From Sceloporus undulatus (lineage: Eukaryota; Chordata; Lepidosauria; Squamata; Phrynosomatidae): a stretch of 64,000 bases of DNA. Of this stretch, positions 20,691 through 33,775 are shown in pieces. Every line of letters begins with the position of its first letter. The first letter of the stretch is position 1. The notes under the pieces were generated by a model. That model worked only from the letters and a program-made list of their open reading frames with translations, was not told the DNA's origin and ran no database searches. Made by a program: the position numbers and the translations under genes. The DNA is taken from positions 96,093,688-96,157,687 of the forward strand of contig NC_056524.1 of assembly GCF_019175285.1 (NCBI RefSeq), in the 5' to 3' direction.

Positions 20691-22695
20691 TTACTAAGGG
20701 GATTACCATGTCAAGTTCCATCTTTGCCACTGCAGAGACTCTCCCTTCTCTCCTAAGGGAGATAGGAATCCTATACATGTATGCATGAACACACTAAGCA
20801 AAGACGTGTGAAAAGAAGAGATCTTTAAAGGAAAGTTTTTATCTAAGCAAGCAGTGAAAGTATCTTATACATGAAGGCACCTTCCTTCAGATATTACTTT
20901 GGAGTAGTAATAAAGCTACAAAACAGCCTAGGTCATATTCAGCTGAAGTTAAAACAACTGAGGAACACTGGGGATTAAAGTCACATTTTGTCAAGCATTT
21001 AAACATCTCTTCAACAGATTTCAGTCACTTCACCTCCTCCCATGGCCTACTTATTTCTTAATATTCACATCTCGTTTATCGAAAAGCAAAACCACACAAA
21101 AGGAAGGAATCACCACTCCCAGCAAACCCAGCCTGGTTTTTTTTCATTTTTTTCACTTGTGCTTTTGTAACCATAATACAATCCTTAACATCATTTATTT
21201 TCTTTGTAATAATTAAATTCCCAAATATGGCTTTTTACTAAGCAAACAACTCTTGTCCTAAACAAGGAACCCAAACTGCTGGGTTCACGTGCTGCATTGT
21301 GCTCTGCATGTGTATTGCAGTCATTCAAGAATCACTTGCTTTCAACATGACAGGGCAATTACTCACTGTGAACTCCGAGTGCCTGTGTTTATTGAAATCT
21401 GATCAATGCATTTGTTGTTTGTGTGGGATCTTTCATAGGGAAAAATCTATAAACACAAAGCATTTATGTAAGAATGAAGAATTAATGAAATTCAATGTAT
21501 GAGCACAAATACATTGAATCAGCTTCCAGAACAAAAAATAGTGAAGAAAAAAATCTGAGGATTGTTCTGGCTGATGACCTCTTCCAGAAGAAAGACAGAG
21601 GTGTTGCTGCATTACTGATCCTTCTGTTTTCCTCTGTGGCTTTAGATGCTAACTACCATTAATCTATGCAACTGGACTGGCAATGAAGGATCGGAGCAGC
21701 AGGCACAGGGCTGTGCTGCTTCTGCTCTTATCAGTGGGGTCAGTTCCAAGAGTGACCATGAAAGACTCTGTCATGGTTATTAAGCTGTGGGGTGCCATAG
21801 GGTTTCTTTCTACCCTCCATTCAGTTTAACATCAACACCAATTATGATTTTATAAATTCATGTCATATCTTCATTCCTTTGGTTACTTTGTTAACCCACT
21901 TAGGAAATAAGGAGACCGGACACCAGACTATGTGCTAAATAGGGCCACTTTCATTAACTATTTATTGCAAACCTTTAAATGATAGCTGCAAAGGGGGGGG
22001 GGGGGGCTACTTAGTGTGGGATTCCACTGAGGCAGAGGATGCCTTCCCAGCCTCCATCTTTGGACAAGACACTTAGCCCCAGGGACCAGTCCAATGTCAC
22101 TTGGCTGCCTCCTGGCCAGCTTTCCTGTTGGAAGGATCCACCTAAGGAACCGTTTCCCTCAGGTCATTCAATTTAAAGTAAGGACATCTCCCTAGTAGAC
22201 CTTAATGGTGGTTTCCTCACAGCCCAGGTTTTGAAACCAGAAGGGGCAAATCTAAAGACCTCCCTTTCACTACAATGGAGTCTACTGCTGCTCACCAGAC
22301 TTATAACTTTCTCCCCACTCCATTACTTCCCAAGTGTCTGTCTAGTTACAGACCACATCCTGAGCTAATTTCCCTTAAGCTTCAGTGTACAATGGGTGAA
22401 AGAAAACCATGGGAAAATCCTATCTGGTCCAGGGCACCAGCAAAATCTTTCACTGAACTGAGGACAGGAGCATGGGCAGAGCGTTGCCACTGAAAAAAGG
22501 AAGGTGAGGGAGGTGGAGGATGCTTTTAAGCCCTTATGCCCTTCACCTCTGGCCTGGCACACAATGCCAGGTTGGATAATACTGGTCTTCTTTCCTTCCA
22601 GGACCAGCAAGGTCATTCATCTCCTGTCCATATATACTAGATTGTATTGGGATGTATGACTGAGCAGTGAATTGGACCTTGGTCTCCAGGACCAT
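20691..22695. other. Intergenic sequence
   Basis: Apparently unique, with a homopolymer G run at about 21991-22006. The ORFs at 21299-21502 and 22275-22616 have no recognisable domain and no splice or initiation support. Confidence 0.5.
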
Positions 22696-22697
22696 GA

Positions 22698-22792
22698 GAG
22701 TCAGCATGGTGTAGCTGCTTCAGTGTTAGGCTTTGACCCTGGAGACTCGGATTCAAATCCCTGCATACCTCATTCAAGGTAACACTTTGATC
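22698..22792 (+). mobile_element. tRNA-derived SINE, head only
   Basis: 'agcatggtgtagctgc' then, about 35 bases on, the B-box-like 'ggattcaaatccc'. It resembles the 5' head of the SINE at 15018 and the body is lost. Confidence 0.5.
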
Positions 22793-22886
22793 AAAGTATT
22801 CCCTTATCCACCAATGTCCTCTGTAAAGAAAAGTAGAACAACCATTAACTACACAGTAGCCTGATGAATAACCAAAGGAAGACTAT

Positions 22887-23109
22887 GGCCCAAAACACAC
22901 TGCAGAAATATTGCGGTTTGAGACCACTTGAACTGCCCTGACCCAGTGCTAGGGAATCCTGGAAATTGTAGTTTATTGTGGCACCAGAGCTCTCCGACAG
23001 AGAAGGTTAGATGTCTCACAAAATTACAGTTCCCAGAAATCCCTAGCATTGAGCCAGGACAGCTAAAGCAGTCTCAAACTGAATTATTTCTGCAGTGTAT
23101 TTTGGAACT
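22887..23109. mobile_element. Palindromic MITE, 'cagtttga' family
   Basis: Left arm 'cactgcagaaatattgcgg' pairs with right arm 'tgaattatttctgcagtg'; inner 'gccctgacccagtgctagg' with 'cctagcattgagccagg'. A further copy follows immediately at 23110. Confidence 0.75.
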
Positions 23110-23320
23110 ATGGCTACATCCAACTGCAGAAAAAAACCTAGAATGACACCACTTTAACTGCCCTGGTTGAATACTGTGGATGTCTGGGATTTGTAGTTTG
23201 TTGCACCAGAGCACTTTGACAGAGAATGCTAAATGTCTCACAAAATTACAATTCACAGAGCCATGGCAGTTGAGGTGGTGTCAATCTGGATTATTTCTGC
23301 AGTGCAGATGCAGCCTGTAA
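23110..23320. mobile_element. Palindromic MITE, 'cagtttga' family, adjacent copy
   Basis: 'ggctacatccaactgcaga' at the left and 'tctgcagtgcagatgcagcc' at the right, with 'atgacaccactttaactgc' and 'gcagttgaggtggtgtca' pairing within. It abuts the previous copy, so two foldbacks lie in tandem. Confidence 0.7.
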
Positions 23321-24190
23321 TGCATTTTGGTATTACTAAAATAGAAAGATTATTTGTTTTCAGTGGATTTTCAGTTCTTTTTAAGCCCCTGAGAAATAAC
23401 TGCCGAGCCCACAGTTGCCAACCCAGACAGAAAGGTATGGCAGGCCAGCTGTGACAATAAGAATATGTTGCAGACTTGGATGAGATGGGACTTTGGCTTG
23501 GCATCTTTCAGACTCTTCAAAAAGGAGGTCTATCCTGAGCTGACCAGTAATTCTTAACAGTGCTCAAAATGCAACCCTATATATTTTTCTGTGTAACTAA
23601 AACTATTCCTCTCCAATAAATGTAACCTTCACGTCTGACATAATTTGAAACAAAACCATCCCACTTCCTTCTCCCTCTGCTTTCACTTACTTGCTATATC
23701 CATGAATATTAATTCTAAAATATGCAGAATTTATCCACCTGATGAGTTATACCAGTTAGAATCCAAATGGTCTGATTTTGAATCTGGTAGCATTTACTGA
23801 ATCTAGAGGATGTTCACTGCCATTTCGCACAGATTCAATAACCGAGAAAACACATGTTTCTGACAAGGAATTATCTATCAGGGTCTTCCATTTTTGCAAA
23901 CGTATCTGTGGTGCAGTGTATCCAGATTTTGGTCCAAACTTTGAAGGAGCTATCCAAATTGCTGGACACTATACGTAGCTATGCTTGACTCTGCACTGTC
24001 TGTCTCCTTTAATGTTCATACTCCAGATCCTTCTGTCCATATGCATGAACATTATACGTTTACCCCTTTGGCCTTCTCTCTAACAAGTGTAGTCCCTCCT
24101 TCATTCCAGCTACAACCTCTCCTCTTGACCACCAAAGTTCTTGACTTAAGTCTGAACATTTTAACATTTTTTTCTGTTGGAAGAAATAAA
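23321..24190. other. Intergenic sequence
   Basis: No recognisable feature. Confidence 0.4.
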
Positions 24191-24194
24191 GACA

Positions 24195-25130
24195 ATGTTA
24201 TTGTTGAAATATATTTATTACATTTCAAAAATAAAAAAATACAAAATAAAACAAAAAAGTAACATAATATCACATCCTGTAATTTCCAAACAAGTCATTT
24301 CCATGTACATATTAACACATTTACTTCCCACAATTGAACCCATTTTATAATTACTCTGTTCCCTTAAAATTAACGATTTCAGATTACAATGATTCTCTGA
24401 GAGTTAATTTTTGTATTTCAACCGTTTCATTTGACCAATTATACTTTAAATTAAGTTTTTAAAATATATACTCATATATCAATGTAGTTATGACCATTTC
24501 AACTTACAATTGTTTATTACTGGAATCCAAGCCTGTTCTATTTTCTTAATCTTATTTTTCCTCAATCTTCCAATCAACATATCTAAACTTGGCATATCTA
24601 GTACTTTCCATAACCACTCATCTACTGATGGAGTCCCCCCCCCCCCCACCCTTGCTACCACCATTCTTGCAGTCGAGATTATATATGGTAATGCAATCTT
24701 ATACCACACAATTTTTTTTGGTGTTTTATTTATTATATTGCTCATATTAAGGAGAGAGATTTCTGGTAGTTAGTTTCAAAAATTTCACAGATAATTGTGT
24801 GTATATGTGTCCAGTAGAGTCTTACACCAGGGCAAGTCCACCACCCGTGTTACTATGATCCAGCAGCCTGATTACATCTCCAACATTTATTTCCATTTGT
24901 TTTGTATATCTTAGCTAATTTTACTGGAGTCAAGTACCAATGCTAGGCCATCTTAAAGTAATTTTCTTTAAAGTTTTGACACCTTAATACCTTGTAAACC
25001 TTTGGGTTTTTCCATTGCATATCCCTAGCTTTCTAAATGTATTTTTCTACCAATATCCAAGGACCATCTTATCATTGCATCTTTTATTATGTTTTGTCTC
25101 ATTCTCTTTTTAACAACGCTTTGTAAAATT
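24195..25130 (-). mobile_element. L1 LINE 3' end (ORF2 C-terminus), minus strand
   Basis: On the minus strand about 24990-24500 encodes the end of L1 ORF2: a WYLTPVKLAKIY-like stretch, CWRC, then a downstream His-Trp-Trp-Cys-type pair (the L1 C-terminal cysteine motif), then ALPYIISTARMVVA and TPSVDEWLWKVLD. The 3' UTR runs to about 24195 and includes an A-rich tail region at 24225-24260. The frame is broken and the 5' part missing. A C-homopolymer at 24636-24649 lies inside. Confidence 0.75.
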
Positions 25131-25457
25131 TCAGTGTTAATTTTCCTTCTTTATTTCTTATCACTTTGTCTAATTAATTTTCTCCTTCTTCAATGTCTTC
25201 TCCGTGTCTTTTTGTAGTTATTTTCAAATAGATCAGCATTCCATTTTGTTGTATAAATACTATATTTTTTTCTCTCTGTTTTGTAGCCTGATTTTTCTTG
25301 CAGTAGACTTTCTTCTGTTTTTGTAATGGTCTCCTAAAAGACATGAAAACAGATTAAAGAAGAGCTTTAAAAATGCTCCAAAATTGAACTATCATTATTT
25401 GGGAGAACGGAAGTACGGTAATCAAAATAATGGGCCTGTCAAAGATGAATTTTCTTT

Positions 25458-25488
25458 TTCAATAATAATAATAATAATAATAATAATA
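25458..25488. repeat. (AAT)n microsatellite
   Basis: About ten AAT units at the start of the next repeat, as expected for the tail of a LINE lying on the minus strand. Confidence 0.9.
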
Positions 25489-25735
25489 GGATTTATTTAT
25501 ATGCCACCCAATCACTGGGAATCCGGGCGGCTTACAACAGAGGGGATAATAATTAGACGGTTCCCTGCCCTCAGGCTTACAGTCTAAAAAGACACAACAC
25601 AAAAGGAGAAGGGAATGGTGAGGGGGGAGGGGTTCAGGTCCAGCAGTTCTTCTCTCCCTCTGAGGCCTGGACCAAGGTAGATGGACTGGAGGGAGGGCTC
25701 TTTTTTTTAATCGAGGCTGGGCATGATGGCGTTGG
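25489..25735 (-). mobile_element. Lizard interspersed repeat with LINE-type tail, minus strand
   Basis: 'ggatttatttatatgccacc', 'gggcggcttacaacagagg' and 'ttccctgccctcaggcttac' are common reptile LINE-tail wording. No coding frame. Exact family not determined. Confidence 0.45.
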
Positions 25736-25736
25736 G

Positions 25737-25955
25737 CCTGTCCTTTCGCTCCCTCCAAGGCCAGAAGATGACAGTTGGAAGGCGGGAGGGGAGGGCTCTT
25801 CCTCTTCAGGCCCGATGGCGTTGGGCCTGTCTTTTCACTCCCTCTAAGGCTAAAAGATGACAGTTGGAAGGAGGGAGGGGAGGGCTCTTCCTCTTCAGGC
25901 CCGATGGCGTTGGGCCTGTCTTTTCGCTCCCTCTAAGGCCAAAAGATGACAGTTG
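25737..25955. repeat. 89-bp tandem repeat, left array (about 2.5 units)
   Basis: 'cctgtc' marks each unit at 25737, 25826 and 25915, giving a period of 89 bases; units contain 'ctctaaggccaaaagatgac' and 'cttcaggcccgatggcg'. The same repeat with more units opens the right contig at 42094. Confidence 0.9.
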
Positions 25956-26429
25956 TTTGTTTTGTTGTTTTTTTTTATTTAAAAAAAAAAGGAGGAAGGG
26001 GGGGGGAGCCAGTTCTGGAATAGCAAGAGAGACAGGAGCAGGGAGACAGGAGGAGACACTGACACTTCATGTGCTGTCCAATGCAGAACTGCACAGAACT
26101 TACTAATTCTTAGGACAAATGTGCAGCCCTTGCATTTGTGTGACTTATTTGATGGGTTTCCATCAACGACAAGTGTGCTCTAACTTGGACAGCAGGACAG
26201 GCGATGATCTGGAGATGGTGTCATGTGGTAAGTATCTCCAACGGCCTATTTTTCAAACTTTAAAAGTGGTTTAATGTTTGTGTAAACCTAAGGCTGCAAT
26301 CTTAATACCACACAATTGGCAGCTATGTCTATGGAACCTACATGGTTAACTTTTTGTGCAGATTGTACGAATTATAATATTGATCTATAATCCTATCATC
26401 ATACATAATACTACGGGGTATTCATCAAG

Positions 26430-26860
26430 AAAGTTTCCAATCTAAAAGACCATACTGGCGGTGGTTTCTCGGAGGCCCTTCTCTGTCACCGCTCCAAAAA
26501 CTTGGAATGACCTGCCGAAGAGATTCGCCAGTTATCCCTACTCGGGATTTTAAAAGGCGACAAAAACCTTTTCTCTTTTCCGGCAGTCTTCCCTGAATGA
26601 TAATGTCCAGAACCATTGAATCCCCCTCTTTTATTTTTTTCTTAGTTTGGTTTGTTTTTTTTAATTTTATATATTGTTATGTACTTTTTAACCATCTTTT
26701 ACTGTTTAACTTATAGTTGGAGGGAGGTTGGGCCGGGTCGTGTGGGGGTTGTTGTTTTTTTTATTGTTGTATATGTAATTAACTTTGCTGTTCCGCCTCG
26801 ATCCTCAAGCGAGAGCAGATATAAATAATATTTTATTATTATTATTATTATTATTCCTCA
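26430..26860 (+). mobile_element. L2-like LINE 3' end (left copy)
   Basis: Counterpart of 42905-43352, with many small differences. Ends in (ATT)n. Confidence 0.65.
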
Positions 26861-27289
26861 TCAATTCACGTAGACGTACTTCTGAGTAGACATTGCTATT
26901 TGTTTTGTTTCAGGATCATTCAAAGTTTATCTGCTGATTCTGTCTTTAATTCCTTGTGTGGAGGGAGGGTGGGTGGTATAATTGTAACTCAGTGAATTCT
27001 TTTGTGCTCTTTGTAGCCATAAAGCAGGGATGCAAGATATCAAAGAAAAAAAGAAGATAATTGAATGATTAGCGGGGAGTCAACATTCCAGCAAGGTAAT
27101 GACAGAGGCCCATGTTATATATATTGTGGCAGTATTGTTGCCATAATAACCTAGACATGTTGTACTGAATGGTTTACTTGGGTGATGTGCCACTCTGTGA
27201 TAAGGCTCATTTTCACAAGGTCTTATTTTGGAATGGGACAGGTAATGTTGAAAACGGTCCAAAGAAGCAGTAGTGAGCAGTACTTCACT

Positions 27290-27525
27290 TAGAGGGCCAG
27301 TGTGGCCCAGTGGTTTGAATGTTGGACTTGGACATTTCCCTAGTCTTCCAAATCCCTGCTTGGTCATGAAAATCCTCCGGGTGGCCTTGTGCAAATTGCA
27401 TTCTCTCAGCTACAGAAAAAGGCAATGGCAAACCCCCCTAAAAAAATCTTGCCAAGAAAACACCAGGATAGGTTCACCTTATGATATTATAAGTTGAAAA
27501 AGACTTGAAAGCACAGCACATACAT
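27290..27525 (+). mobile_element. tRNA-derived SINE (left copy)
   Basis: 'ggcccagtggtttgaatg' head, 'aaggcaatggcaaacccc', 'cttgccaagaaaacacc' and 'gttgaaaaagacttgaaagc' tail. Counterpart of 43803-44040. Confidence 0.65.
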
Positions 27526-30500
27526 CTACACTTTACAAGAGGTCAAAAGGGATATGGAGGGTGTCCTTCTGGCATAGGATCTTCAATCATATGGGTTGCT
27601 AGAATCTAATGTGTGGTGAACAAACATCTCTCTTTCATCTACTGTGCAGATGTAAATAAGACCAAACTACTATATTTCTGTAGGTGGAGATCACAGTTCT
27701 CTAATAGTCATGAGTAAATAGTGTGGAGCAGTCAGTTTCGTCCATATCCACAAACCCTTTTCAGGGACACAACCTCAGATTAAGCATGGTAAAATCAGAG
27801 GTTGCAAGTTTCTTTTCTGGACATCAGTCCCATAACTCCAACCCACAAAAGACTAGATTACTGGAGGATTCTGGGAGGTCCAGACAAAAAAAGATAGTAG
27901 TCCTTAGGCTTTAGTTGGAATAAAAGCCTTGACTTTATATATGTAAATCTTAATTATGGAATTGAGTCTACATTGTATAGACAAGAAATGCCGTGTAGTC
28001 ACTGTTTCATAATGACTCAACTTTTTTCTCCTAACAGGAGAAGTTCATTCAAGGGAACAGAACACACTCATGCACACCTGTTGATCATGCAAGAGAGCAA
28101 GCATTTTGGGATGTATGTGCCAACTATGTGAACATAAATTGATTTTTTTCTTTTTCTAACCATGTCGTGTGGTGCTCCAATTTTTAATTTAAAATCAGAT
28201 GTTAACCCCAACCATGCATACTTTTCCAATCCCCACATTTAACCTTATGCAATGGTATCCTGACTTAAAAATTATTAAAAAAAGATTTAATTCTCAATGC
28301 ATGTCTTTCCGATCCAGATTACGGTAGCATGTTCTATTCTAGATTAAAAAATGAGTGATTTTAGCCTGCCTATGATACATTTAATGTAGCATGTATGCCA
28401 CCCTAAATCAGGTCTTAAATTAGACAGAGTTGCACATTGCTCTTGAACAGGAAGGGGGAGTTTGTGCATTAGCTTCCTTCTTTCTAGTTTGAAATGTATC
28501 AAATACTCTGATCCTTGTTTGATAATTAACATTCTGTCATTTGTGGACAGACAATGTGGAGACGATCTTGTCTGATAACAGACTAACTTATTTTTTTTAT
28601 GATCACACTAGTGAGGAAACGGTTAACGGTTGCATAATATATATGTAGGTATGGTCTTTCCTAACTACAAAGTACTGCCAAAACAAATCTCTGACTTGCT
28701 CTCATCACATGTGGCTCTGCATGCTATGAATTACACACATCACAGCAGGTAACTACTTCTTGTCATTCTAAGTAAAGATTTGCATTCCATGAAAATGGAA
28801 CATTTAGAAACTATTGGTCAAAGTGGGAACCAGTATTTATATGTACTACTAATATAACCTGACTCATAATAAGTGGAAATTACCAAGTTGGTGTGACAGC
28901 TTGCAACCAACAACCAATCAGGGAAGGGGAAAAGCTTTAAATATTCTCAGCTATTATTAAAATTATTTTAGCAGTGGACTTTTTGGTATATTCTTAGGTG
29001 ACATTTAGAGTGAACTCTTTAACATACTTTTTATATTTGAGGCAGAATATAATTCCATGTTTTGTATAATCTTAAAATGTTATTCTAAGAGATAAACGGT
29101 GGAAGCAGGGACGTTTATAAACTACAAAAATCCTGCATGAATAACTATCATGCATATGTATCAGAGGGAAAAAAATGTTTGCAGTCTCCGTCACTATGAA
29201 AGCAGAACTTGTTGACTGCATTTTCAAAGGGAATTTTTTTAAAACACAGAAGATGAAAGCTGACTGTTCCTGTTGTCTTTTATATATAAGGTAAGACAGC
29301 CTGAAAATGGGTTTTAGAGACATCCAGCCTTTGAAATGTAGAATTTGTACAGGTGCTACTCTAGGAAATGTTCAGGTGCTGGAAAACTTGTTTGCTCCTC
29401 ACTGGCATCCAAGTGCCCACCCCACCCCATGATCTACATGGTACTGGCTGGGAATTTAGATTCCTTGTTTCTTTCTCTTCTATATCTTTGTTTCATGACT
29501 TCTGCAATATGCTCAGTACATTGTGATTAGAAACTTGAGTGGGCATAATCAGAGTTAAATCTCTACTTGATATAAAAATTAAGCGATTCTTGGGACAGTC
29601 ACAATTCTCAACCTAACCTACCTCACAGGGTGTTGTAGGACTCTATGAGTGGGCAAAACGTCATAACCCCATGAAGGAAGGATGGGATAAAAAATGTAAC
29701 AAAGCATTATAATAAAGGACTCATAGAGCTAGAGCTGGAGTAGAGTTTTTAACAAGACTGAATGTCGTTTGAGAGAATTATGGGTTGCTATAGCTCTGCC
29801 ATACACAGTTTATAGCACTATAATTCCACTTTTATGGCTGCATTCTATAGAATATGGTGTTTGTAGTTGGGGGGAGCTCTAGGATCTCTGGCTAAGAATT
29901 CTAATGCTTCTCCCTAAACTGCAGATCCCATGGTGTGCACATGTATTTCTTTCATGACATAGTGCCCTTTAAGGAAACATGTTCTTCCAAAAGAAGTAGT
30001 ACAGATGGATAATTCTATTCCTCCCTCTTTCTTATGTTGGCAAACAAATATGTTGTTTTCTGCTTCCCTTCTGTCATCCATCCAGTTCAGTCTCCCATTC
30101 CATGCTTCCCCTGTCTCTGACCCATTCTTCATTGGATTCCATCCCCTACAGAAAACACAGCATAAATTAATTGGGGGAGGGTGGAGAGAGTGGGGAAGTC
30201 AAATTCAAAAACACTTCTGTAGTGGTACCTTTTAAGCAGAGCTTAAGAACAAATCAAAACTTTGTAGTAGTTCTTTATGATTGTAATATTTTTGTCATCT
30301 TCGCAATGCATTTTAGACTTGATCAAAGATGATAATCTGTTTTTCAAATATAGGTTTAGTTGGATTTATTCCAGCAGACAAGCGTGGGGTGTGTGTGAAA
30401 AGTAGCAGGTGCACTGAGAGTGTGGTAAGACTCTGATTAACTGTACTCGTTTCTCTTGAACAATAAAGGAGAGTCAAATAAGTCTGGAGTATGGATTAGT

Positions 30501-32699
30501 GAAAAGTACAGCATAGGAAACTATAAACATGAGATCACCTTCTGGGCATGAAGATGGAGCGAGCAGCTTGCTGGAGAAAGATCAGGAGGAACTAGAGGTT
30601 ATGTCTCAATTTCTGCCCCATCCAGGCTCTATAAGACTGTAATTCTTTCACAGAAAAATGAGGTTGTGCGGTCCAGGTTGTCATACTGTAGTAGAGTTTG
30701 AAAAGGATTTTTTGTGTGTGCATACATGCAGTGTGGTTCCAATCCCTGTGTTTACTGGTGGTGGTAGGGCAGCCAAAAGGGGTGCATAGCTTCTTCCTTT
30801 GCTGCTGCAGCAGAAGTTTCCTCATGTCATGAGGCAGCTGTCACGCTGCAGCAAGCTGGGAGAAGGCTTGGCCTTTTCTTTGCTGCAGTGGTGGTGGTCT
30901 CTTATGAGGAGGCCTCTGCTGCTGTGTGCAAGCCAGGAAAGGTGCAGGAGAAGGAGCACCCAACCAGGTATCATTGAGTATCACCTGTATGGGCCACATT
31001 CCCTGCACCTCCAGTAGTGGTGGTACTGCATACATGTGTTTATTAGGGTGAAGAGAGTACTGAAAAACACATTAAAAGCAAAGAATGGTAAAGGACAAGC
31101 TTCACTGTGCTCCAGAGTGTCAACTGTTTGTTTTAAGAAGCCCAATACATTTCGGCCTGATGAGAAAATACCTTCTTTAAAGGCTTTCAGCAGAGAGTGT
31201 TCTCAATTGCAGTGATTTCTACTAAAGACCCCGGAGGAAGCCTTTTCTCATTGAAAAATTCCACTTTTAAAACAAATAAACAGATTCATTAGCACTGGAA
31301 TCCTAGCCAGCAGCACTATGGATATCACAGTGTGCTGTGCCTCACAACAGTCAATTATTGTCCATACCAGTGCAATATAAGGGCACAAGGCCAGCACCAA
31401 CAGAGAGGAGGTACAACGTAGCTTATAGGATGGCATTCTATAGGCTGTGGAAGCATGAATGCCACCCAACAAGGTGGCTTGCTTTCACAAAAATGAATAC
31501 TGTAGAAAGGGGTTTTACTCAACTGTCCAAGATAAGGTTTTTTTGTAATGACAGCCAAACTATATGAAAATATTCCTGCATCATCAGTGGAGTGGCTGAT
31601 AATACTGCAATATTTACAATATAATGGGAACATATCCCTGTTTAAGATCCATACAATCAGTACTGGTGATGCTCATTGCTAAGAGATAAGAAGACCTGCG
31701 ATCACAGCCAAAGCATGGATAACGCATTAATAAAAATGTTGTAAATGCCATGTGTTGCAATTATATCTCCAATGCAGACTTAAAATGATGAGAAGATACA
31801 ATCTTTGTTTTGATGATAGTAGAATCTAGGCGCTAGACTTCTGTGTAATAATTTTGTGAAAGGAATTGAAAGTGCTTATCTAAAATCTGATTTTGCTATT
31901 TTATTTGGAGCAGATATCAAAAGCATCATATCTCATCAGAAATTTTCTACAAGGAGCAGATTAGGTGGATATTCATTGGATATTATGACTGCATACTATG
32001 TAGGGTGGATAAAAATCAATGGTTTTTTAAAATAAAAATGGACTTTTAAAATCTGAAATCAGATTTTTTAAATTAAATGCCTTTTAAGGGGAAAATCTAT
32101 CCTAAAACTGTTTTTTTTTTTAATTTCAGATACATTATGGTCCCAAGTATTCATCATGAAATTGGGATTAGTTTTTAATTAGTGGATGAGACTGTATATT
32201 TATGCAATGTTTGAATTTTTTGGTAAATGAATTTCATTAATCCATTCACAGTGTCATGCTCTTCCAGAGGTTTCTGTAGATTATTGGGCATTTTCAATCT
32301 AGAGGATATTACAACAGATGCTTCATTTTACATTTCTCAAAACTGTGAATTTGTGTCTGCAGAGCTCACAAGCTATGGTTCTTTTGCAAATCATATACAC
32401 AGATTCAACACCTTACCTCTTATTGGTACCTCAAAACATGCAATGAATAGACTGTAGAAGACTGGGAGTGGAACAGAGCTGCAGAAGAAGCTAAGTGTGA
32501 GGAGGGAGGGGAAAGCAATAAAAATCAAAGTGAAATTTTTGAACAGAACTTGACATGTCTTTCAATCTCTCTGTGTACGCCTGAGTTTTATCATATTATT
32601 CTTCTCCTCGGAGGAAAACTGATAAGGCATTGGCAGCAGTTGTCCAATATGAATGATTAACTTATTAAACTGGAGATAGTTCACTTCACAATCATTCAT
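27526..32699. other. Intergenic part of the left copy
   Basis: No gene. Weak items: a possible MITE relative at 29775-29950 ('gcactataattccactttta'), GCTGCTG-rich sequence near 30800-30850, an unclassified repeat at 31120-31250 ('aatacatttcggcctgatg'), and 'gtggataaaaatcaatgg' repeat wording at 32000-32085. All recur in the right copy. Confidence 0.45.
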
Positions 32700-33048
32700 A
32701 GGCTGGTACAGACGGCAGGAGGATAGTGAGACTCGCCCCTGTCTGCCCGGATGTTGCGCAGCAACCGCATGGGCACAGCAACAATCCACCCAAAAGAAGC
32801 TGTGAAAGCAGCTCCTTTCCACGCTGCTACCAAGGGCCATTAGCACCCTGGGGTGTGCAACTGATGTCACACATGCCTCCCTGTTTAGAGTGGCCACAAG
32901 GCATGTCATTGATGTGCACACCGTGTGGATGGCGCTGCAAAAGATGACATGCTGTGTGTGCTAGGGTTTGGGAGCGTGCGGTGCTGTGCGCTCCCGAACC
33001 CTAGAATCGGCCGCCAGATGCCGCTTCTCATCCAGGTGTACTGGCCAT
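32700..33048 (+). mobile_element. GC-rich hairpin MITE (left copy)
   Basis: CpG-rich segment ending in a hairpin with arms 'gctagggtttgggagcg' and 'cgctcccgaaccctag' at about 32960-33004. Counterpart of 49383-49746. Confidence 0.6.
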
Positions 33049-33489
33049 AAGTATCATCTATGATGTGTTATACTAGTATAACCAATTTTTTTATATGACT
33101 GTAAACTAACCTGAAAAGTTGTTATTCTAAAAACGAAACCTTATTTGGTTGTAATATTAGAATTATACCAACAAGAACAAGATTTTGGTATTCTGAGTTG
33201 TGTAACATATTAGTAGCTTATAGTGAGGAAGGGAGTCTTTGGGGGGGCAGATCTCATGATTGGTTCACTGAGATAATATGGATTCTTTATATTGTATTTC
33301 CCTTATTTAGATACTATTGTGTGACGTGAATGATTTATGATTATTAGTTAGAAAATTATAACACTCCAAGTAAATACGCGTATGAAAAAAACAATGATTT
33401 AATGCCTAAGAACTCAATTTTGTGATTAATTAGTTATGCAAAAAAAAAATTGAGTCTTTCTGAGTAGTGATTGATTCAATTAAATTCAC

Positions 33490-33639
33490 TTGCTAGCATG
33501 CAAGGGATCTTGAGCACCTTTGAGATGGAGAGAAAGAAGATAGAGCATTAGCTTTCATCTATCATCAGGTGTCTGTCCATAGGTACCTCACTCTATGCAT
33601 CTGATAAGCTGCAAAAGCTTATATTAGCAACTTCTTTCT
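33490..33639. repeat. Unclassified repeat (left copy)
   Basis: 'gagcacctttgagatggag' and 'gcatctgataagctgcaaa', relative of the repeat at 6230. Counterpart of 50245-50400. Confidence 0.35.
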
Positions 33640-33775
33640 CTCAGGCTGCATCTGTACTGCAGAAACAATGCAGTTTGACACCACTTTTAATTGCCATGGC
33701 TCAGTGCTATGGAATTCTGGGATTGTGAAATATTTTGCTTTCTCTGTCAGAGAGCTCTGGACCACAACAAACTAG
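33640..33775. mobile_element. 'cagtttga' MITE, left arm and centre (left copy)
   Basis: 'gctgcatctgtactgcag', 'cagtttgacaccactttt' and 'tggaattctgggattgtg'. The right arm is missing. Counterpart of 50405-50532. Confidence 0.6.
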
